A stretch of DNA of 27,971 nucleotides from Pseudomonadota bacterium (GCA_023436615.1 JAEZIO010000051.1:1-27971); one strand, 5' to 3'; counted from the first letter of the stretch, positions 1-8,752 are shown. Notes: generated from the letters alone by a model not told the origin. Program-made: numbers and translations.

Positions 1-2
1 TC

Positions 3-860
3 GGCCAGCACTGGATGTACGGCGGCAAGCACGTCCTCATCGTGTTCGACGACCTGTCGAAGCAGGCCGAGGCGTACCGCGCCGTGTCCCTGCTGCTGCG
101 CCGCCCGCCGGGCCGCGAGGCGTACCCGGGCGACGTGTTCTACCTGCACTCCCGCCTGCTGGAGCGTTGCGCGAAGCTGTCCGACGAGCTCGGCGGCGGC
201 TCGATGACCGGCCTGCCGTTCATCGAGACCAAGGCCAACGACGTCTCGGCGTACATCCCGACCAACGTCATCTCCATCACGGACGGCCAGATCTTCCTGC
301 AGTCCGACCTGTTCAACGCGGACCAGCGCCCCGCCGTCGACGTGGGCATCTCGGTGTCCCGCGTCGGTGGTGCCGCGCAGGTCAAGGCGATGAAGCAGGT
401 CTCGGGCACGCTGAAGCTCGACCTCGCGCAGTACCGGTCGCTCGAGGCGTTCGCGATGTTCGCGTCCGACCTGGACGCCGCGTCCCGCGCGCAGCTGACC
501 CGCGGCGCCCGCCTCATGGAGCTGCTCAAGCAGCCCCAGTACTCGCCGTTCCCGGTCGAGGAGCAGGTGGCGTCGATCTGGGCCGGCACCAAGGGCAAGC
601 TGGACGACGTGCCGGTGGAGGACGTCCGCCGGTTCGAGTCCGAGCTGCTGGACCACCTGCGCCGCAACACGGACGTGCTCAGCACGATCGCGAGCACGGG
701 CAAGCTCGGCGACGACCTGGAGGCCGCGCTGGCCGCCGCCGTCGACGAGTTCCGCCACGGCTTCCTCAAGGGCGACGGCACGCCGCTGGTCGGCGCGGAG
801 CAGCCCGAGGACGAGACGCCGGTCGAGCAGGAGCAGATCGTCCGGCAGAAGAAGGCCTGA
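3..860 (+). CDS. atpA: ATP synthase F1 alpha subunit, C-terminal part (5' end outside window)
   Basis: The reading frame is already open at the first bases, so this is the last 285 residues of the F1 alpha subunit, the non-catalytic nucleotide-binding subunit of the membrane-bound ATP synthase. Visible hallmarks are the Walker B region VLIVFDDLSKQA, the block SLLLRRPPGREAYPGDVFYLHSRLLER, and ISITDGQIFL followed by the arginine-containing GISVSRVGGAAQ. The C-terminal helical domain ends in an acidic, glutamine-rich tail (EQPEDETPVEQEQ). The first in-window Met (base 15) is internal, not a start. The gene ends 3 nt before atpG, as in an atp operon. Almost all third positions are C or G, and the tail looks actinobacterial rather than proteobacterial. 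It matches atpG and the atpD 5' part but not the rest of the window. Confidence 0.95.
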   Translation, partial: GQHWMYGGKHVLIVFDDLSKQAEAYRAVSLLLRRPPGREAYPGDVFYLHSRLLERCAKLSDELGGGSMTGLPFIETKANDVSAYIPTNVISITDGQIFLQSDLFNADQRPAVDVGISVSRVGGAAQVKAMKQVSGTLKLDLAQYRSLEAFAMFASDLDAASRAQLTRGARLMELLKQPQYSPFPVEEQVASIWAGTKGKLDDVPVEDVRRFESELLDHLRRNTDVLSTIASTGKLGDDLEAALAAAVDEFRHGFLKGDGTPLVGAEQPEDETPVEQEQIVRQKKA

Positions 861-863
861 CGC

Positions 864-1757
864 ATGGCCGGACAGCAGCGGGTCTACCGTCAGCGGATCA
901 AGTCCACCCAGTCGCTGAAGAAGATGTTCCGCGCCCAGGAGCTGATCGCGGCGTCCCGCATCGGGCGCGCCCGCGACCGGATGGCGTCGGCGTCGCCGTA
1001 CGCCCGCGCCATCACCCGGGCCGTCTCCGCGGTCGCGACGCACTCGGACGTCACGCACCCCCTGCTGGCGGAGCGCGAGGACACCAACCGCGTCGCGGTG
1101 CTGCTCATCGCCTCGGACCGCGGCATGGCGGGCGCCTACTCGGCGTCCGTCATCCGCGAGACCGAGCGGCTGATCGAGCGGCTCGAGGGCGAGGGCAAGG
1201 AGGTCGCGCTCTACATCAGCGGCCGCCGCGCCGAGTCCTACTACCGGTTCCGGCAGCGCGAGCTCGCGGGCGTGTGGACCGGGCAGTCCGACGCCCCGAC
1301 GTCCGAGCTGGCGGAGGAGATCGCGAGCACCCTGCTCGAGGCCTTCGACGCCGACCCGGCCGACGGCGGCGTGGGGGAGCTGCACATCGTGTCGACGCAG
1401 TTCGTCAACATGGTGAGCCAGCGCCCCCAGGTCATCCGGATGCTGCCGCTCGAGGTCGTCGAGGGCGTCGCCCCCGCCGGCGAGCACGAGGCGCTCCCGC
1501 TGTACGACTTCGAGCCCGACGCGGCCGAGGTGCTGGACGCGCTGCTCCCGCGGTACGTGCGCACCCGGATCTTCGCCTGCCTGCTGCAGGCGGCCGCCTC
1601 CGAGCTCGCGGCGCGGCAGCGCGCGATGCACACCGCCACGGAGAACGCCGAGGACCTCATCCGCACGTACACGCGGCTGGCGAACCAGGCCCGCCAGGCC
1701 GAGATCACCCAGGAGATCAGCGAGATCGTGTCGGGCGCCGACGCGCTCGCCTCCTGA
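864..1757 (+). CDS. atpG: ATP synthase F1 gamma subunit (actinobacterial type)
   Basis: This encodes the central rotor-shaft subunit of the F1 sector (297 aa), which couples proton flow to rotation inside the alpha3beta3 ring. The N-terminal helix (QRVYRQRIKSTQSLKKMFRAQELIAASRI) and the C-terminal helix (ASELAARQRAMHTATENAEDLIR...QARQAEITQEISEIVSGADAL) are the family signatures; the two form the coiled-coil shaft. The middle contains the usual Rossmann-like part with ASDRGMAGAYSASV. The ATG lies 3 nt after the atpA stop, and a 65-nt gap precedes atpD. The N-terminus (MAGQQRVYRQRI) and the very high third-position GC resemble Cellulomonas-type actinobacteria. That assignment is from recognition, not a search. 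Confidence 0.95.
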   Translation: MAGQQRVYRQRIKSTQSLKKMFRAQELIAASRIGRARDRMASASPYARAITRAVSAVATHSDVTHPLLAEREDTNRVAVLLIASDRGMAGAYSASVIRETERLIERLEGEGKEVALYISGRRAESYYRFRQRELAGVWTGQSDAPTSELAEEIASTLLEAFDADPADGGVGELHIVSTQFVNMVSQRPQVIRMLPLEVVEGVAPAGEHEALPLYDFEPDAAEVLDALLPRYVRTRIFACLLQAAASELAARQRAMHTATENAEDLIRTYTRLANQARQAEITQEISEIVSGADALAS

Positions 1758-1822
1758 ACCGCCCGACCGCACGACCCGAACCAGCCCGCCGGACACCGGC
1801 GGACGACCGAAGGCAGGCAGAC

Positions 1823-3337
<1,515 letters not shown>

Positions 3338-3601
3338 TTGGCCGACCTGCACTTCGAGCTCGTCACTCCGGACCGGCTGGTGATGTCGGACGACGTCCAC
3401 ATGGTCGTCGTCCCCGGCACGGAAGGCCAGTCGGGCATCATGGCGGGCCACGCGCCCTACATGACGGTGCTCAAGGACGGTGACGAAGTAGCCGTCTATC
3501 GCAGCCCGGGCGCGACTCCGGAGCGCATCGCGGTCAGCGGCGGCTTCGCGGAGGTTGGCGCGAACGGCCTCACCATCCTCGCGGAGAAGGCCGGCGAGTG
3601 A
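3338..3601 (+). CDS. atpC: ATP synthase F1 epsilon subunit
   Basis: This is an 87-aa epsilon subunit, the inhibitory stalk subunit that binds gamma and the c-ring. It shows the N-terminal beta-sandwich pattern (LHFELVTPDRLV...MVVVPGTEGQSGIMAGHAPYMTVLKDG) and ends after GGFAEVGANGLTILAEKA. It lacks the C-terminal helical hairpin seen in longer homologues, which is usual for short alphaproteobacterial forms. The start is a TTG that follows the atpD TGA with no spacer and in the same frame, so translational coupling is likely. No other start fits the family N-terminus. It is sphingomonad-like, in agreement with the 3' two thirds of atpD. Confidence 0.9.
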   Translation: MADLHFELVTPDRLVMSDDVHMVVVPGTEGQSGIMAGHAPYMTVLKDGDEVAVYRSPGATPERIAVSGGFAEVGANGLTILAEKAGE

Positions 3602-3636
3602 GGCGCGAGGCGCCGCGCGCCAGAAAATAAACGCAG

Positions 3637-3651
3637 TTAGCTTTTCCTAAA
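3637..3651 (+). promoter_or_regulatory. AT-rich element with a weak CtrA-like spacing upstream of cpaF
   Basis: The atpC-cpaF gap (3602-3709) opens with a GGCGCG/CGCGCC stem (3602-3621) and then turns unusually AT-rich. TTAG-N7-TAAA lies inside it. The CtrA consensus is TTAA-N7-TTAA, so each half-site has one mismatch. Pilus genes are CtrA targets in Caulobacter. The link here is inference only; the stretch could equally be an ordinary promoter spacer. Confidence 0.2.
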
Positions 3652-3709
3652 ACATTCGTTCCTATCCCCTGTCCGGAAGCGTTTCGGCGGATTTGCACTC
3701 GGGGTAGGA

Positions 3710-5239
3710 ATGAACGCATTCGGAAAGCGTGGCAGTCTGACGGCCGGTCAGCGTCCGTCGTTCGGCGTCGCCAAGCCCATGAAGGGCACTCCCGGGGGCG
3801 TGGCCGCGACGTCGCCTGAGGGCGGAAACCAGTTCCCGCCGATCGAAGACCTCGTGCCGCCAACTGACGGCGAAGGGGGCGAAGCATCGCCGCCGCCAGT
3901 TCCGGGCGGTGCGATGGACCGCCTGAACAGCCGCCAGAATGCCAGCGGCGAGCAGGGAAGCAGCAAGGTCGAGGGCTTCGAAGCCTCGGTGCACAAGATC
4001 AAGGAGCAAGTGCTCCCGCGCCTGCTCGAGCGCGTCGATCCGGAAGCCGCGGCGACTCTCCAGAAGGACGAACTGGCGGAGGAATTCCGCCCGATCATTT
4101 CGGAAGTGCTGGCCGAGCTGAAGATCACGCTCAACCGGCGGGAGCAATTCGCGCTCGAAAAAGTGCTCGTCGACGAGCTGCTCGGGCTCGGCCCGCTCGA
4201 AGAACTGCTCGCCGATCCGAACATCAGCGACATCATGGTCAACGGGCCGGAGCAGACCTTCGTCGAGCGCAAGGGCAAGCTCGAGCTGGCCCAGATCCAG
4301 TTCCGGGATGAAGAGCATCTGTTCCAGATCGCCCAGCGGATCGTGAACAAGGTCGGACGCCGCGTCGACCAGACCACGCCCCTTGCCGACGCCCGTCTCC
4401 AGGACGGCAGCCGCGTCAACGTCATCATTCCGCCGCTCAGCCTTCGCGGCACCGCGATCTCGATCCGTAAATTCTCCGAGAAGCCGATCACCATCGACAT
4501 GATGCGCGGCTTCGGATCCATGTCCGAGAAGATGGGCACCGTGCTGAAGATCGCCGGCGCGTCGCGGATGAACGTCATCATCTCGGGCGGTACCGGTTCG
4601 GGTAAGACGACGATGCTGAACGCCCTTTCGAAAATGATCGACCCGGGCGAGCGCGTGATCACGATCGAAGATGCCGCGGAGCTTCGGCTTCAGCAGCCGC
4701 ACTGGCTGCCGCTCGAAACGCGCCCGGCGAACCTCGAGGGCCAGGGCGCGATCACCATCCGCGATCTCGTCATCAACGCCCTGCGTATGCGTCCTGACCG
4801 GATCATCCTGGGCGAAATTCGCGGCAGCGAGTGTTTCGACCTGCTCGCCGCCATGAACACCGGTCATGACGGATCGATGGCGACGCTCCACTCCAACTCC
4901 CCGCGCGAATGCCTCGCGCGCATGGAGAACATGGTGATGATGTCGGACATCAAGATCCCGAAGGAGGCGATCAGCCGCCAGATCGCGGATTCGGTCGATC
5001 TCATCGTCCAGGTGAAGCGCCTCCGCGACGGCTCGCGCCGCACGACCAACATCACCGAAGTGATCGGGATGGAAGGCGACGTCATCGTCACCCAGGAGCT
5101 GTTCAAGTTCGAATATCTCGACGAGAGCGCGGACGGGAAGATCATCGGCGAATATCGGTCGATGGGCCTTCGCCCTTACACGCTGGAAAAAGCGAAGCAG
5201 TTCGGCTTCGATCAGCCCTACCTGGAGGCATGCCTCTAA
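3710..5239 (+). CDS. cpaF: CpaF/TadA-family Flp pilus secretion ATPase
   Basis: This is a 509-aa hexameric ATPase of the Tad/Flp (type IVc) pilus assembly machine, acting at the cytoplasmic face of the inner membrane. About 90 low-complexity N-terminal residues are followed by the conserved N-terminal domain (DELLGLGPLEELLADPNISDIMVNGP). Next come Walker A GGTGSGKT (293-300), the Asp-box-like ITIEDAAELRL, the Walker B region GEIRG (368-372) and the His box TGHDGSMATLHSNS. The start ATG is preceded by a purine-rich GGGGTAGGA. No other tad/cpa gene (pilin, cpaB/C/E, tadB/C) lies within the window. The gene sits between atpC and crcB, so it is either a detached copy or its partners are encoded elsewhere. 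It ends 6 nt from the convergent crcB stop. Confidence 0.93.
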   Translation: MNAFGKRGSLTAGQRPSFGVAKPMKGTPGGVAATSPEGGNQFPPIEDLVPPTDGEGGEASPPPVPGGAMDRLNSRQNASGEQGSSKVEGFEASVHKIKEQVLPRLLERVDPEAAATLQKDELAEEFRPIISEVLAELKITLNRREQFALEKVLVDELLGLGPLEELLADPNISDIMVNGPEQTFVERKGKLELAQIQFRDEEHLFQIAQRIVNKVGRRVDQTTPLADARLQDGSRVNVIIPPLSLRGTAISIRKFSEKPITIDMMRGFGSMSEKMGTVLKIAGASRMNVIISGGTGSGKTTMLNALSKMIDPGERVITIEDAAELRLQQPHWLPLETRPANLEGQGAITIRDLVINALRMRPDRIILGEIRGSECFDLLAAMNTGHDGSMATLHSNSPRECLARMENMVMMSDIKIPKEAISRQIADSVDLIVQVKRLRDGSRRTTNITEVIGMEGDVIVTQELFKFEYLDESADGKIIGEYRSMGLRPYTLEKAKQFGFDQPYLEACL

Positions 5240-5245
5240 CAGGCG

Positions 5246-5629
5246 CTACGGCAACTGACCGCCCGCCCGGAACAGCGCCAGCCCGACGAACACCGCAACG
5301 ATGCTGACGACGACGGAGCCAACGACGTAAGCCGCCGCCTGCCCGTAGCTGTGGCGCTCGACAAGCAGCGCCGCGTCGAGGCTGAACGCGGAAAAGGTCG
5401 TGAAACCGCCGAGCACGCCGGTCGTCAGGAACAGCCTGACGTGCTGGTTGATGCCCATGCGATAGGCAAAATAGCCGGCGAGGAGGCCCATCGCCAGCGA
5501 GCCGGCGACGTTCACGACCAGCGTTCCGAAGGGAAAGCCATAGCCGAAAAGCCGCGCCGCCGCGACATTGACGCCGTGGCGCATCGCGCCCCCGAGACCG
5601 GCGCCGACGAAGACGATCAGATACAGCAT
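5246..5629 (-). CDS. crcB: Fluoride ion channel CrcB (Fluc)
   Basis: This is a 127-aa, four-helix membrane protein that exports fluoride as a dual-topology dimer. Family marks are GGAMRHG with Arg17, GTLVVNVAGS with the pore Asn40, and GGFTTFSAFS (74-83) carrying the Phe-box residues Phe76 and Phe79. The length is typical. The ATG begins 13 nt after the CCA end of tRNA-Val, and those 13 nt contain a T6 run and no Shine-Dalgarno sequence. The mRNA may therefore arise by tRNA 3' processing or be translated with an almost absent leader. There is no room for a fluoride riboswitch upstream. Its 3' end is convergent with cpaF. Confidence 0.93.
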   Translation of the reverse strand: MLYLIVFVGAGLGGAMRHGVNVAAARLFGYGFPFGTLVVNVAGSLAMGLLAGYFAYRMGINQHVRLFLTTGVLGGFTTFSAFSLDAALLVERHSYGQAAAYVVGSVVVSIVAVFVGLALFRAGGQLP

Positions 5630-5642
5630 CGAATGGAAAAAA

Positions 5643-5717
5643 TGGTGGGCGTGGCAAGGATTGAACTTGCGACCCCTGCGATGTCAACACAGTGCTCTAC
5701 CACTGAGCTACACGCCC
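5643..5717 (-). tRNA. tRNA-Val (anticodon GAC), CCA encoded
   Basis: Read on the minus strand, the 75 nt fold into a complete cloverleaf. The acceptor GGGCGTG pairs with CACGCCC, and the D arm is GCTC-AGTGGTA-GAGC. The anticodon arm is CTGTG-TTGACAT-CGCAG with anticodon GAC; its only weak pair is T-G. The T arm is GCAAG-TTCAATC-CTTGC. The discriminator A is followed by a genome-encoded CCA and a T6 run. GAC decodes GUC (and probably GUU) valine codons. It lies between cpdR and crcB, all on the same strand. Confidence 0.97.
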
Positions 5718-5775
5718 ACTCGGGGGAGGCATTTAGGGGCGGGCGATTGAGCGCGCAACCGCCTTGCGGCGCTTT

Positions 5776-6153
5776 TTACAGACGGCCGTGCTGGTCTTCG
5801 GTCTGGAAGATTCGATCCACCTCCGCGACGAGATCCTTCAGGTGGAACGGCTTCGAAAGCATCTTCGCTTCGGGCGCGGCGCGACCGCTCTGCAGCGCCA
5901 CCGCGGCGAAGCCGGTGATGAACATCACCCGGATCTCGGGGTCCATCGCAGATGCCTTTTGGGCAAGCTCGATCCCGTCCATCTCCGGCATGACGATGTC
6001 GGTGAGGAGCAGGTCGTACCGCTCGCTTTCCAGCAGCGGAATCGCTTCCGTGCCGCAGCCCACGGCATCGACGTCATAGCCGACGCGCTGCAGCGCACGC
6101 TGCAGATATTCACGCATCGACGTGTCGTCTTCGGCAAGGAGGATTCGCGCCAT
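5776..6153 (-). CDS. cpdR: Single-domain response regulator, CpdR type
   Basis: This is a 125-aa receiver-only protein. The acidic pocket is Glu8-Asp9-Asp10, the phospho-acceptor is Asp52 (LLLTDIVMPEMDG), the switch Thr is at 80 (MFITGF) and the conserved Lys at 101 (LSKPFHLKDLV). The block VMFITGFAAVAL is characteristic of CpdR. In Caulobacter, CpdR in its unphosphorylated form primes ClpXP to degrade cell-cycle substrates and recruits it to the pole. The start MARILLAEDD matches the family; an upstream in-frame ATG at 6183 would add ten residues of no family likeness. It is divergent from an N-formylglutamate amidohydrolase gene, a pairing I recall from other alphaproteobacteria. Confidence 0.85.
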   Translation of the reverse strand: MARILLAEDDTSMREYLQRALQRVGYDVDAVGCGTEAIPLLESERYDLLLTDIVMPEMDGIELAQKASAMDPEIRVMFITGFAAVALQSGRAAPEAKMLSKPFHLKDLVAEVDRIFQTEDQHGRL

Positions 6154-6199
6154 CGCCATTATCATGCGCCCGTGAAGCGACATTTTCCAGAAGCGAATG

Positions 6200-6205
6200 A
6201 GGAGG
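6200..6205 (+). promoter_or_regulatory. Strong Shine-Dalgarno that fixes a TTG start
   Basis: A perfect AGGAGG sits 7 nt before the TTG at 6213. No ATG or GTG in this frame has comparable spacing, so the TTG is taken as the start of the amidohydrolase. Confidence 0.7.
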
Positions 6206-6212
6206 CCAAGCG

Positions 6213-7088
6213 TTGCAGCCGCTCCCTGCCGGTCCTAAAGTGGGACAGTTGTCCGTGAATTGCCTGCCTCCTCCGAGAATTCACCCGTCGCGCGGCGTCC
6301 TGCCGGTGCTGATTTCGGTGCCGCACGCCGGGCGCGACTATCCCGACTGGCTCGTGGAGCTTTCGACCCAGGGGCGAAAACCCCTCGAATCGCTCGAAGA
6401 CCCGCTGGTGGACCGGCTGGTCTGGCGAGCGCTAGGATTGGGGGTCGCGGCGGTCGTCGCCCAGGCGCCGCGCGCAGCCGTGGACTGCAACCGGGCGGAA
6501 GACGAAATCGACCCCGCGAGCATCCACGTCGAGCGGCGGACCCGTCCAAGCCCGCGCGCGCGCGGCGGCCTTGGAATCGTGCCGTCGCGGACGGCCGCTC
6601 ACGGCCACCTTTGGAGCCGGCCGATCACGTCCGAGAATCTGGAGTCACGCCTGGAGCAGGCGTACCGGCCCTACCACGCCGCGATCGAAGGGCAGCTTGC
6701 ACACCTCGGCGACCGCTTCGGCTGCGCCCTCCTCCTCGATTGCCATTCGATGCCTCCGTCCAAGGGCGGCGCCGAGGTCGTGTTCGGCGACCGCTACGGC
6801 CGCAGCGCCGCGCCTTGGCTCATGTCGGAGGCGCTCGCCGTTGCCACGGAGAGGGGCTTCGCCGCCGCCGCCAATGACCCGTTCGCCGGCGGCCACATCC
6901 TGGATCGCCACGCAGCGCCGCAGAATCAGGTCCACGCGCTTCAGATCGAGATTGACCGCCGGTGTTACCTCGACCCTCACGGGAGGCCGGGCCGCCGCTT
7001 CGACGAGGTCGCCGCGCTGATCGAGATGCTGACCGAACGACTGGGCCGCGCGCTGCTGCAACGCCGCCTCCCCGCCGCCGCCGAGTAA
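6213..7088 (+). CDS. N-formylglutamate amidohydrolase family protein
   Basis: This 291-aa protein belongs to the N-formylglutamate amidohydrolase family (PF05013). The type reaction is hydrolysis of N-formyl-L-glutamate to glutamate and formate, the last step of one histidine degradation route. Conserved segments are VPHAGRDYP (36-44), EDPLVD (62-67), DCNR (91-94), DCHSMP (176-181), GGHI, and LQIEIDRRCYLD near the C-terminus. These supply the metal-binding and catalytic His/Asp/Glu residues of the fold. The start is a TTG with a perfect Shine-Dalgarno. No hut genes are nearby, so the substrate is uncertain; many alphaproteobacteria carry such stand-alone copies next to cpdR. Confidence 0.88.
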   Translation: MQPLPAGPKVGQLSVNCLPPPRIHPSRGVLPVLISVPHAGRDYPDWLVELSTQGRKPLESLEDPLVDRLVWRALGLGVAAVVAQAPRAAVDCNRAEDEIDPASIHVERRTRPSPRARGGLGIVPSRTAAHGHLWSRPITSENLESRLEQAYRPYHAAIEGQLAHLGDRFGCALLLDCHSMPPSKGGAEVVFGDRYGRSAAPWLMSEALAVATERGFAAAANDPFAGGHILDRHAAPQNQVHALQIEIDRRCYLDPHGRPGRRFDEVAALIEMLTERLGRALLQRRLPAAAE

Positions 7089-7092
7089 AGGC

Positions 7093-7129
7093 AAGAAAAA
7101 GCGCCGCTCCGACAGGTGCGGAGCGGCGC
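7093..7129 (-). terminator. Rho-independent terminator, minus strand
   Basis: An 11-bp perfect stem (GCGCCGCTCCG / CGGAGCGGCGC) with a 7-nt loop is followed on the minus strand by TTTTTCTT. It would end transcription running leftward from sapC, or a small RNA from this interval. It also lies just after the amidohydrolase stop, but on the plus strand there is no T tract. Confidence 0.85.
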
Positions 7130-7187
7130 AGTTCAGGGAGGAAACGCGCCCTTCGGGGGCGCGAGCCTGGCGGGACCCCGTAAGGGG
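7093..7187 (-). ncRNA. Candidate small RNA or structured sapC 3' UTR
   Basis: Read on the minus strand, three hairpins follow each other: CCCC-TTAC-GGGG (7187-7176), CGCGCCC/GGGCGCG (7163-7145), then the terminator (7129-7101) with its T tract. The linker between the last two (7144-7130) contains TTTCCTCCCTG, an anti-Shine-Dalgarno motif left unpaired. That layout resembles several alphaproteobacterial trans-acting sRNA families. No promoter was identified, so a processed 3' UTR is equally possible. The rest of the 212-nt gap (7188-7300) shows nothing clear. Confidence 0.25.
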
Positions 7188-7300
7188 AAGCGCGGGGCCG
7201 CCCGGCGCTTGTCGAGATGGCGACGGGACTGGGCGGATCAAGTCTGTCCACCGCTCAATCGCCACCGGCTGCCGCCCCCGCGCGGGACGGCCTTCCGCGA

Positions 7301-8098
7301 TTACGCCTGGGCGGGTTGCCGCAACGAGGTTCCCATCGGTCCCTTCCCCTGCTCGACCTGCCTGGTGAACAGGTCGCGCACGAGCGACAGCGAGAAGAGG
7401 TGCGCATAAATAAGCGGCAGCAGCCCGCTCTGGTTGAACTTGCGCAGCTCGTCGCCGCGAAGGTCGCGAAGCTTTTCCTCGTCCACCATCCGGAAGCCGC
7501 GGTAGACGAACGGCTGAGTGGCGCCCTCCGGCTGGATCGCCACCTCGCCATCCATCAGCAGCCCGCTCTTCTGCAGGTCCTCGATGAAGGCGGCGGTGCG
7601 CTGGCCCGCGGTCTCGAACTGCTCGCAGAAGTCGAGGATCGCCTTGGTCGCGCTGCTCGGCGTCTCGTCCTCGTTGAACAAAGGTTCGCCCTCGTCGAAT
7701 TCACCGACGGCGCCGCTCGTCGGGTCGAAGCACAGCGACAGCTCGTCGCTCTCGGGCCGGAGCCGCGCGAGCAGGAACGGATAGCGGCGGATATAGGCCG
7801 GGATGTAGAGGTTCTCCTCGAGCGCACGACCGTTCTCGTCGAGGAACGCGTTGACGCCTTCGGTGAGGCCCATCAGCGCCAGCGGCACCGGCTGCTCGCC
7901 GACAGCGAAGATGATCGGATAGTGGCGCGCGAGCAGCGGGAACTCGTCGACCGTCGCGGGGATCGCGTGGATCGTGGCGATCGCCGGCGCCTTCTCGATG
8001 ATGCGCACGTTCATCTTTCCGTGGACCGTCGAACTCAAGGGCTCGAGCGCGGAATAAAGGAGCGGCAGCTGCTGCTGGGTTGGCGCTTCGGTCGCCAT
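7301..8098 (-). CDS. SapC family protein
   Basis: This 265-aa protein belongs to the SapC family (PF07277), named after a protein in a Campylobacter S-layer locus. I recognise HAIPATVDEFPLLARHYPIIF, PVPLALMGLTEGVN, YIPAYIRRYPFLLARL, ELSLCFDP, FCEQFETAGQRTAAFI and RGFRMVDEEKLRDLRGDELRKFNQSGLLPLIYAHLFSL. There is no signal peptide or membrane helix, so a cytoplasmic location is likely. The biochemical function is unknown. In sphingomonads and Caulobacter relatives such genes often sit near TonB-receptor or tryptophan-halogenase genes; none is visible here. A CCACCAC/GTGGTGG stem (8160-8178) lies about 60 nt upstream, possibly in the leader. A terminator follows about 170 nt downstream. Confidence 0.85.
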   Translation of the reverse strand: MATEAPTQQQLPLLYSALEPLSSTVHGKMNVRIIEKAPAIATIHAIPATVDEFPLLARHYPIIFAVGEQPVPLALMGLTEGVNAFLDENGRALEENLYIPAYIRRYPFLLARLRPESDELSLCFDPTSGAVGEFDEGEPLFNEDETPSSATKAILDFCEQFETAGQRTAAFIEDLQKSGLLMDGEVAIQPEGATQPFVYRGFRMVDEEKLRDLRGDELRKFNQSGLLPLIYAHLFSLSLVRDLFTRQVEQGKGPMGTSLRQPAQA

Positions 8099-8326
8099 TG
8101 AAAAATTCTCCCGAGGGTTCTGTCTTGAGGCTTCGCGTTAGCTGGGCCGTGCCGGAAACCCACCACTCCGGGTGGTGGTGCTGGTTTTCGCCATCGAGCC
8201 GGAATTGGCGGACGCCTTATGCAAGCACCGGCGGTTTCGCAACTGGTCTTGCCCCCGCAGGCGCTTTCAATTCATCGATTGTTCAACGCCTCCCTGCGAC
8301 GGCGGGAGACCGATGGGGCCCGACCA

Positions 8327-8752
8327 GTGACATTCGCCGCGTTCTTTGCGCTGTTCCCGAGCTTGCTCGCGATGATCGGCATCGGCGCGCCCGGCGAGCA
8401 CGATAAGGTCCGAAGCCTGCTGGTCGAGGACCAGCTGGTCCTTCGCGTGCCCGTGCGGCCGCCGCCCCCGCAGGTCGAGTGGATCGAGAAAAAGGGCCCC
8501 AAGTGCATCGACGCCGGCGCGATCCGCGGCGCGTTTTTGTCGGGGGAGGATCATGTCGATTTCCTGCTCAGCGGCCGGCGGCTGCTTCGCGCGAAGCTGG
8601 CCGACGACTGCCCGGCGCTCGATTTCTACGACGGTTTCTACCTCAGCTCCGTCGACGAGCAGATCTGCATAAAGCGCGACGTCGTGCGCTCGCGCATGGG
8701 GGGAACGTGCGAGATCAGGCGGTTCCGGACGCTTCAACCGAAGCACGGTTAG
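8327..8752 (+). CDS. Conserved hypothetical protein (WIEKKGPKC-type)
   Basis: This encodes about 141 aa of unknown function. The frame contains VEWIEKKGPKCIDAGAIRGA, VDFLLSGRRLLRAKL, DCPALDFYDGFYL, CIKRDVVRSRMGGTCEIRRF. I recall this arrangement from uncharacterised sphingomonad proteins. The pattern (scattered Cys, beta-strand-rich, and a hydrophobic start TFAAFFALFPSLLAMIGIG) suggests an exported or membrane-anchored small domain. The start is uncertain: GTG at 8327 gives the hydrophobic N-terminus, ATG at 8219 would add 36 residues of no evident character, and an internal ATG at 8372 would remove most of the hydrophobic segment. It lies 84 nt upstream of the RhlE-type helicase on the same strand. 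No function is proposed. Confidence 0.6.
   Translation: MTFAAFFALFPSLLAMIGIGAPGEHDKVRSLLVEDQLVLRVPVRPPPPQVEWIEKKGPKCIDAGAIRGAFLSGEDHVDFLLSGRRLLRAKLADDCPALDFYDGFYLSSVDEQICIKRDVVRSRMGGTCEIRRFRTLQPKHG

Noticed and set aside
167..1822. Long upstream extension of the atpD frame through atpA and atpG
   Set aside because: It is Arg/Pro-rich nonsense in the wrong frame of two clear genes. AtpD begins at the ATG at 1823.
3602..3709. Possible small gene between atpC and cpaF
   Set aside because: No start-stop frame with a plausible protein. The sequence is AT-rich and looks regulatory.
5630..5642. Possible fluoride riboswitch upstream of crcB
   Set aside because: Only 13 nt separate the tRNA from crcB, and there is no room for the aptamer.
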